Source of the DNA: Selaginella moellendorffii
Lineage: Eukaryota > Streptophyta > Lycopodiopsida > Selaginellales > Selaginellaceae
Reading direction: 5' to 3'
Length of the DNA stretch: 64,000 nucleotides
Assembly (NCBI RefSeq): GCF_000143415.4
Contig: NW_003314294.1
Coordinates: 424,616-488,615, forward strand
This document shows positions 57,734 through 64,000 of the stretch, in pieces. Numbering within the stretch: the stretch's first letter is position 1; every line of letters starts with the position of its first letter. The notes below the pieces were generated by a model. The model saw nothing but the letters and a program-made list of their open reading frames with translations, ran no database searches and was not told the origin of the DNA. The position numbers and the translations under genes are program-made.

Positions 57734-59287
57734 TCATCCACAGGAAAAGATCGCCAATACCAGTAACTTCGGCTTTGAGCCATTGACAAAAGTACGTGAT
57801 TTCTCGGCGATAGCATGATCCAGAATAACAGTTGAACCTCCAATGCTTTCCTGAATGCGGAAGTAACTCTCATCCAAGACATTGATAGTGAACTCCATAT
57901 GATTCATCCTTTGACACCTTAAATTAGCACATATGATAAGAAATAAAGAAAGATCGTACCTCATCAAGTATCTCAGCAAAAGTTTGACCCCAGGCTCAAT
58001 CAGCTTGACTTTTTCCTATCCAATTTCTAAACCATTAACTGTAGGAGGCTTTTCCAAACGAATCAAGGGAAGTGCATGGGAGCGAGATATGGTTATCCTC
58101 TCTCCAATCCTTGCAACCTTGATAGTCATAACATCAAGGACGCTCAAGGCGCACACACAAATCTCCTCCATTCTCAACTCCAGAGACTTCAAATGCTCCA
58201 CAGCCATTGAGACAGCATTCTCAGCGTCCTCGTTGAGCTGAATCGCGAGGAGAACTCTATGCTAATCACCCAGGGAGAAGCTTTTGCAGCGTTTCCAGTG
58301 ACCCAACAGTTGCTCAGGCCATCATCTAGAGGCAGTTCCGAAGAGAAACGGCTTCCAAGCCTTTGATAATAGGTCTCACACGTATCGAAGCTGATGTTGT
58401 CCCAGTCGGCTAGGACCAGCACAAACTTGGCAAGCTCCAAGAACGCTTGCATGTCCGGCTCCAAGAGGTCTTCGACGGTATGGTGTGCCAAAACCACACG
58501 CGCTTCAAGTGTTGCTGCCGGAAAGGTCACGTATGCAGGATGGATTAGAGCGCCAGTTAAAGCCTCATACAGCAGCCTCAAGAGCATGGCAATCTCAACT
58601 CAGAGTAAGAAGGGCCAAACGATTGGCCAGAAAGAAATGGACCTTTTCAAAACACTCATGGAGTTGATATTCCAGACTTCATGACCACAGCTGCTCAACT
58701 TTAGATCCACCGTCTCCTGCAGAACTTGGCGCCAAGAAGGACCATCCCTGCTGGCAAGAGCAATCCATTCCGGAGGGGCATCCGGGTAGGCTATCCAGTT
58801 GCATGGGATGTTTCCCATGTCAAAGGACACAGCGTTGTGGCACATGTTGATGGTGAAGCTGGCCATGTCAAGATCGATGACATAAGTGTATTCCATAGGG
58901 AATATTGCCTGAGGAGCATACAAGGACTTGGAAGTGCACAAGAGAAAGCCAAGCTCGAGGATACGGTACCAGAGCTTCAAAGGTCCATTGGCGACAAGAT
59001 CTTTAGGTTTGCACCAAGGTTTGTCAAGATTACCAAGTTCTCTCCATATCTCCTGCGAGCCAGTGGGCAGCGCAAGTTTTGTCCAGGAATTCCGTTGATG
59101 GAAACTCCTGGTACTCAAACTGGGGAACAAAAGGGTTACAACAAAGAAATACCACTGTATGATCAATCTGGAGTTTCAAGAGCTGGACACCAGGATCATC
59201 CTTGAGAAATCTGACGATCTTTCTGCCACTCTCCAAGTTACAGTTCCCATGATTGCAGATGCAGTTGTGGCGGAAGCTGACGTGCAT
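57734..59287 (-). pseudogene. Uncharacterised multi-exon gene, probably broken
   Basis: Long open stretches on the minus strand look coding. 59,120-58,600 has EYTYVIDLDMASFTINMCHN, PCNWIAYPDAPPEWIALASR and SWRQVLQETVDLKLSSCGHE. 58,587-58,270 has PAATLEARVVLAHHTVEDLL and FLELAKFVLVLADWDNISFD. 58,240-57,960 has AVEHLKSLELRMEEICVCAL and VARIGERITISRSHALPLIR. 57,920-57,734 has HMEFTINVLDESYFRIQESI. The protein would exceed 400 residues. An in-frame TAG interrupts NGLEIG|EKVKLIEPG near 58,016, and frames shift near 58,270 and 59,130 without clear introns. I recognise no family. A short hydrophobic frame at 57,628-57,407 (MTFQLLILVMFIAIEAS) may be unrelated. Confidence 0.45.
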
Positions 59288-59360
59288 GCTTTCTCAAACG
59301 GCCACCTTTTGATAAGTAATAGCCATTTTATTAAGGAAAAACTACGGAGCCTTGAAAGGA

Positions 59361-61094
59361 TTAGCTAAAACCTTGATAGGCCTTTTGGACGAGCTGTACA
59401 TCCGTTTGCTTGTTGAGCCCATTTGCCGGATGAAGAACTGGAAACCTCTCATCCCGCTGCTGCTGGATCACGACTTCCGGCATTCCAATCCCAACGAAAG
59501 CTGGCCTGTTCTCCTGCTGCTGATGGAAGTGCTGCGGCTCGGAGCGATCGCTAAACTGCCTGTGTACCTGAGGATGGTGAGCAGTGGCAGTGGCAACCGC
59601 TGGAATCTCCACGGCCTGTTGCAGCATTGGAGTCGACACCGGTCGAGGGATCGCGTGCTGCTCCAGGAGTTTCCTGTGAAGAGCGTCACTGCTGGGAGCG
59701 TAGAATTGATGCCCAAGAGTAGCAGCGGCTACTGCTGGAGGGCGAGCCAAAGCCTCCAGTCCCATTGGAACAAGCCGCTGAGGCAACCCGTTCGTCTTGT
59801 GCACGTCTAGCAGCTCGCCTCTCGGGATGTGCTGAACGAGTAGCTTCTCTTGAGGCCTCTCCGCCACCTTGAGCTTCTCGAAGTCCGAGAGAGTGGCGTC
59901 CAAAGCTCTCCTGTCCATGGCGTCTGCGCTCTCCCCAGAGTCTCGTCGATCCATAGCCAGCGAGCTCATGTCGGTTAGCTGGCTGCTGCTTTGCGACGAC
60001 ACGGAGTCCGAGTGCTCGTCCTCCACGGAGTACTGCCTGATCACCATTCCCTTGGGCAGTATACCCCGTGAAACCTCCACCAGAGGCACGTAAGTCGACG
60101 ATGGCACCACGGCTCTCGACGCTGCCATCACCTGAGGCACTACTGATCGAGCAGCCACTACTTGCGGAACCAGAACTGGTGATGCTGCCTGAGCTCCGGG
60201 AACAAGTGAGGGAGTCCCGGGCGCGTAAATTCGAGGGGGCGTCACGGCTGCTGTCAAGTTCTTGGTTGGAACTGTGACGAGGTTCACTGGAACGGATGGT
60301 GGCAAAACCTGGGGTGATACTACTGGTGGCACAACGCTTGGAATCAGAGGTGACGCTGCCGCTGGAGCTAGAGCTTGGGCTGGAGATGCTGCTGCTGGAG
60401 CTAGAGCTTGAACTGGAGTTGGGGCTGGAGATGCTGCTGCCGGGGCTGGAGGAACTGGAGCTTGAACTGGAGCTGGGACTGGAGCTGGGACGACTTGAGG
60501 TAGAACCGCAGGAGGAACTGCTACAACTTGCGGTCCTGCCATAGGCATGGCTGGACTTTGCTGTGCTACTAGAGGTGGCGCCGCCTTGTCGACCAAAACC
60601 ACAGGTTTTTTGTGCTGCTCCTCCAAAACCACGTTGGCCTTCCTATAAACTCCATTCACAGCCTCGACGAACTTGTGCTCCGGATCGGCAGCGTTCTCGT
60701 GACTCGGTGGCTGCTTCACGGACACCGGAAAGAGAAAGAGCCTCAGCCTCGAGGATGAATCCTTGGATTCCATCCTGTCATACTCCTCCATCATGTTCTC
60801 CAGATCCTCCTCCGAGATCACCGAGACCAGCGCGTCCAAATCTTCGTTTGGCAGCTGGTACTTGAGGATAAAACTCTCGTATGGACAGATCTTCCGGAGC
60901 TTCGTCATGAGATCGATCACCGAGTCGCCCCTGTGAACCGAGAGAATTCTCGTCTCACCACCCACGTAGCGGAGCTGGGAGTCGTGCGGGCGAGGCATGA
61001 TTCGACCACCATAGCTGCACAGGAATTTGGCGCGTCCCGTGAGCGAATCCTCCGACTTGACGGATCCCTGGTCCTCTGCAAAGGCCGCACACAT
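59361..61094 (-). CDS. PB1-domain protein
   Basis: Read as one exon of 577 residues from MCAAFAEDQG; the frame stays open another 186 bases upstream, so a longer N-terminus or an upstream exon is possible. The PB1 (Phox/Bem1) domain spans about residues 20-115: AKFLCSYGGRIMPRPHDSQL, RYVGGETRILSVHRGDSV, LMTKLRKICP, ILKYQLPNEDLDALVSVISE and EDLENMMEEYDRM, with the acidic OPCA-type motif intact. The centre (about 180-330) is low complexity, built on APVPAPVQAPV and ALAPAAASP repeats. The C-terminal third is Gln/His-rich. Plants have a large family of PB1 proteins with this plan; partners bind through PB1 heterodimers. No kinase domain is attached, unlike the PB1-Raf-like kinases. Confidence 0.85.
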   Translation of the reverse strand: MCAAFAEDQGSVKSEDSLTGRAKFLCSYGGRIMPRPHDSQLRYVGGETRILSVHRGDSVIDLMTKLRKICPYESFILKYQLPNEDLDALVSVISEEDLENMMEEYDRMESKDSSSRLRLFLFPVSVKQPPSHENAADPEHKFVEAVNGVYRKANVVLEEQHKKPVVLVDKAAPPLVAQQSPAMPMAGPQVVAVPPAVLPQVVPAPVPAPVQAPVPPAPAAASPAPTPVQALAPAAASPAQALAPAAASPLIPSVVPPVVSPQVLPPSVPVNLVTVPTKNLTAAVTPPRIYAPGTPSLVPGAQAASPVLVPQVVAARSVVPQVMAASRAVVPSSTYVPLVEVSRGILPKGMVIRQYSVEDEHSDSVSSQSSSQLTDMSSLAMDRRDSGESADAMDRRALDATLSDFEKLKVAERPQEKLLVQHIPRGELLDVHKTNGLPQRLVPMGLEALARPPAVAAATLGHQFYAPSSDALHRKLLEQHAIPRPVSTPMLQQAVEIPAVATATAHHPQVHRQFSDRSEPQHFHQQQENRPAFVGIGMPEVVIQQQRDERFPVLHPANGLNKQTDVQLVQKAYQGFS

Positions 61095-61504
61095 GATTGA
61101 AAGCTCCTGGAGGGACAAAGGAAAAAGCTCGCTTTCAACACTGTACACTTTAAAGAGAAAAAAAATTCCCAACTTACTCAAAGCCTTTCGAATCTTTGTC
61201 TTTCCGTTGCCTCCATCGCTAGATCGCGCCGCCAAGCTCACAAAAGCCCCATTCCCGCGCGCTTCCCAGGCAAGGATCAATCTAGGTCAAAAATGCACCT
61301 GAGAGAATCTAAGCGCCGGAGCAGTCGATCCAAATCACATACCCAAAACGCTCCCCGTGAGCGCCAAGAAATCAGGGCTCTCCAAAACCGCCATAGCTTG
61401 ACCTCCAAAATGTGCCAATGACATGGGCCACGATCTTTTCCCACGTTTACCCTACTTTTCTGACGCGTTTACCTCGCTATGCCTAGCCACCTATAGCCGG
61501 TTAG

Positions 61505-61780
61505 CCCGCCACTATTCAAACTACCGGTCACGATCTCCTCGAACCTGGACGCTCCAGATCTCTTTCCTGTCAGGGGATATGGCGCTGCCCAATGGGAGGC
61601 CAACGCGTGTTCTCCAATGGACCAACGACATTGACCATATTGACCGAGAGTTGACAAACAAGCTGACCAAGACGAATATTACCGCGCCACGCCATTTACA
61701 AATCCACCGGTCACGATCTCCCCGCACCTGGACGCTTCAGATCTCTTCCTTGGCGATATGGCGCTAGCCAATGGGAGGCC
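61505..61780. repeat. Direct duplication upstream of PSAG
   Basis: About 95 bases at 61,505-61,601 recur at 61,688-61,780 (ACCGGTCACGATCTCC, ACCTGGACGCT, AGATCTCTT, ATATGGCGCT, CCAATGGGAGGCC). Each copy carries the CCAATGG sequence, a CCAAT-box-like site, the nearer about 215 bp before the PSAG start codon. The 180-bp spacing suggests a local tandem duplication. Confidence 0.75.
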
Positions 61781-61986
61781 ACCATTTTGGATTGCACCAC
61801 CCACACCACTGGGTTGCTAAGCTGACTATCTCGCTTAGCTTAGCAGCTTAATCAAATCCCAGTAGTGACTACTTTCCCTTGTCACTGTAGCTAGAGTTCC
61901 AGAGCTCTTCCTCATCTTCTCGTCCAAAACTCCAGATTTTTGTTCTTCGCGAGAGCTTGGAGATTTTCTCCAGAGGAAGAGGATCC

Positions 61987-62484
61987 ATGGCTTCTACTTG
62001 CGCAGCAGCGTCTTCTTCCTGCATCGTCGCGGGGCTTCCCAGCATCAAGAGCTCGAGCAGCAAGAGATCTGTGGTCGGTTTCTCTGGATTCCGAGTCGCC
62101 AACAAGCTCGACGGCCTCTCAGCAGCAGCTCGGTGCTCCAGTTTCGAGAGCAAGACGGGCTTCGCGAGATCTATGGCTCGGACCACCTGCCTGGAGGCGC
62201 CGATCATCATCAGCCTGTGCACTGCTGCGTCGCTCGCCATGGGACGGTTTGTGTTCCTTCCTTTCCAGAGAGAGCAGATTGCCAAGGCCGGGTTGCCGCT
62301 CCAAAACGGTGTAAGTCACTACGAGGCCGGAGACACCCGGGCTCAGGAGTTTGTGAGCTTGCTCAAGACGAACGATCCCGCTGGCTTTAACATCGTCGAT
62401 GTGCTCTCCTGGGGATCCATTGGTCATATTATTGCCTACTGGATCCTGGCAACTTCAAGCAATGGTTATGATCCTCAATTCTAG
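61987..62484 (+). CDS. PSAG: Photosystem I subunit V (PsaG), chloroplast precursor
   Basis: Single exon, 165 residues. The start MASTCAAASSSC opens a Ser/Ala-rich plastid transit peptide of about 65 residues. The mature protein has the first membrane helix (IIISLCTAASLAMGRFVFLP), the stromal loop with GVSHYEAGDTRAQEFVSLLK, NDPAGFNIVDVLSWGSIGH, and the second helix ending in the PsaG signature AYWILATSSNGYDP. PsaG lies at the edge of photosystem I and stabilises the light-harvesting belt and plastocyanin docking. PsaK is excluded by the C-terminus. The neighbour TAB2, tail to tail 225 bp away, is also a photosystem I factor. Confidence 0.95.
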   Translation: MASTCAAASSSCIVAGLPSIKSSSSKRSVVGFSGFRVANKLDGLSAAARCSSFESKTGFARSMARTTCLEAPIIISLCTAASLAMGRFVFLPFQREQIAKAGLPLQNGVSHYEAGDTRAQEFVSLLKTNDPAGFNIVDVLSWGSIGHIIAYWILATSSNGYDPQF

Positions 62485-62709
62485 AGAGAACTGAAGTATA
62501 TAAACTCACCGAACTTCAATGGAAAATCGAGGAGTGTTTCTTGTGTATACAGCTCCTGGAAATCCCTTCTCCCGAGTTCTTGTTTCATACAGTTCTTCAG
62601 GAGCTGCAAGAACGAAAGAAAAAAAAAACATATTTTTACCACGTAATGTAAATATGATCGTGCAATATCCTGGAAATGCGTACCTCTAATTGATTTTTAC
62701 TCGGTAAAT

Positions 62710-64000
62710 CTACACAGGGGGTGCCGGGAAGTCGTATAAAATCCACAGGCCCGAGCAAGAGTTGGACTCCAGGGAAGGCTGGATTGCAAGAAAATGCAAT
62801 CCTCCCGCAGCTTTTTTTGCAGACTCCCATAAGTCGGCTTCCTCGTCGGCCTGCTTGCTTTTCTTGTAGTAAGAGTAGAACCATTGCCGAGAAGCTCCAG
62901 ATAACAGGACCAAGGCCGAGTTTTTCTTGTCCACGGAGAGAGACGCAAGCTCCAAGGAATTCGTCCAGGCTGTGGGAAAAAAGTCATTTTTCTTCTTGGG
63001 AAGTTTGTATAGAGCACTTACCAGCTAGAGCTAGATCTCTCGAGGATGCAACAGCAACGCCTGGTATTAGAGTGTCAGGAGAAGGAAGCTCCGTAAGCAT
63101 GTCAAGCGAGACCTCTCCAAAGTTGGAGCCTTTTTCCACCAGTTTAATTTCTTCTTGAAGCGCTGCAAGCAAATGACATAGCTCAGCTCTAGTTACGAAC
63201 AAAGACACCAGAACTTCACCTTGGAATGAAAGCTGAACAAACGCCCACTTCTCGCCTCGATAGTTTGGAGGGACTTCTTTAGGAACGTTTACACCCATTG
63301 ACAGTATACTCGGAGCATTCTCCTGAAATCCTGGATGTTGGCGGTAGACTTGATCGTAGCGCTCGTGCAGCCATCTTACAAGAGCTGTGCACTGCAAAGT
63401 AATGCATGAAGATACACACCTAGATAAAAAAACTTTACATACCCTCTGGCTCGAAGTCACTTGGATGCCGAGCTCTCCACAAGCCTTTGAGATTATAGTT
63501 TTCACTTGAGATCTGCATGAATTACATAAAAAGCCGCGCAAGAAAATAGAAATGAACTAATACCTGAAGTAGCGAACTCTCGTAGGCCGTGGTAAATCAA
63601 AGGTCTCTATAACTTCCGCTATGGCATTCTTTAACGTTGTGCTGTTGATAACATTACTGGGATAGAACCTTGCGAATTCCAGCTGCCTCTTTGCGTCACA
63701 AATAATCAATTCCCACATCCTCTTCCCCCGATCATCGAAGATAGGCCGTGAGCAAAAGTCGAGCTGCCACTCCACAATGGAGGCCAAATCTGCACCTTCC
63801 AGAACTCGTCCATCTACCTGAGCACCTTCGCCTTCTTCGTTTCCTTTCTCTTCATTTCCCTTTTCTTCATCTAACGAAGAAATGCTGCTAGCCAAATCTT
63901 CACTAACTACACTGCTCGAGCCTTCGACGGCGCATTTCCAAACAGTCCGAGAGTTCTTTAGCCTGCCTAGTCCTGTATGTAACTGGGCACCTTTAGACGG
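62710..64000 (-). CDS. TAB2: TAB2/ATAB2-type RNA-binding translation factor, chloroplast (partial)
   Basis: Exons 64000-63564 (runs off the window), 63512-63443, 63391-63220, 63162-63022 and 62969-62710. The N-terminus lies beyond the edge; the visible part starts in a basic, transit-peptide-like stretch and an acidic linker. The conserved body follows: VEWQLDFCSRPIFDDRGKRM, NAIAEVIETFDLPRPTRVRY, RSQVKTIISKACGELGIQV, LVRWLHERYDQVYRQHPGFQ, GEKWAFVQLSF, DTLIPGVAVASSRDLALAAW, then WESAKKAAGGLHFLAIQ and a terminus LYDFPAPPV. TAB2 binds the psaB mRNA leader and activates its translation in Chlamydomonas; ATAB2 does likewise for photosystem mRNAs in Arabidopsis. Introns are about 50-70 bp. Confidence 0.93.

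Overview
The window is nuclear DNA of a land plant, most likely a lycophyte of the Selaginella moellendorffii type. Photosystem I, bilin, chloroplast pyruvate dehydrogenase, CCaMK, class III peroxidase and AHL genes show that it is a plant. Many introns of only about 45-70 bp, compact genes and AT-rich repeat-filled gaps fit Selaginella. A 100-N run shows it is a scaffold. The species is an inference from family resemblance and gene style.

Region 1 (1-19,000) is accessory and duplicated. Three apparently intact universal-stress-like genes and one broken copy alternate with four broken pieces of a pyruvate decarboxylase (PDC) gene. An intact tRNA-Leu, a tRNA-Leu pseudogene, a triplicated non-coding block carrying hairpins and a dead copy of the neighbouring bHLH gene's tail show repeated segmental duplication. 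Within it lies an AT-rich island (9.5-16.6 kb). It holds a secreted, lectin-like gene framed by LTR copies, then a decayed Ty3/gypsy retrotransposon into which a small TRIM-like element has inserted.

Region 2 (19-44 kb) is gene-dense: a CIB/BEE-type bHLH factor, tRNA-Gly(GCC), a class III peroxidase, a complete CCaMK (the calcium decoder of the plant-fungus symbiosis pathway), an AT-hook AHL factor, a ferredoxin-dependent bilin reductase (HY2 type) sharing a 76-bp promoter with a small mitochondrial protein, a protein with two rhodanese domains that have both lost the catalytic cysteine, and a BTB/NPH3-like protein ending in a ubiquitin-like fold.

Region 3 (44.4-64 kb) has AT-rich deserts around a few genes: chloroplast pyruvate dehydrogenase E1-beta (interrupted by the gap and a frameshift), a DUF2358-like plastid protein, a small unknown protein, a probable pseudogene, a PB1-domain protein, PSAG, and the 3' part of TAB2. 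PSAG and TAB2 are tail to tail and both serve photosystem I. Apart from this pair and the head-to-head bilin reductase pair, the genes look functionally independent, as is normal in a plant genome.

The observations most worth following are the LTR-framed lectin-like gene, the BTB/NPH3-ubiquitin-like fusion, the double Cys-to-Ser rhodanese protein and a long near-perfect hairpin at 57.0 kb. All exon boundaries were placed by eye from GT/AG signals, reading phase and family resemblance. Where I give a full exon set, the lengths sum to whole codons unless stated.
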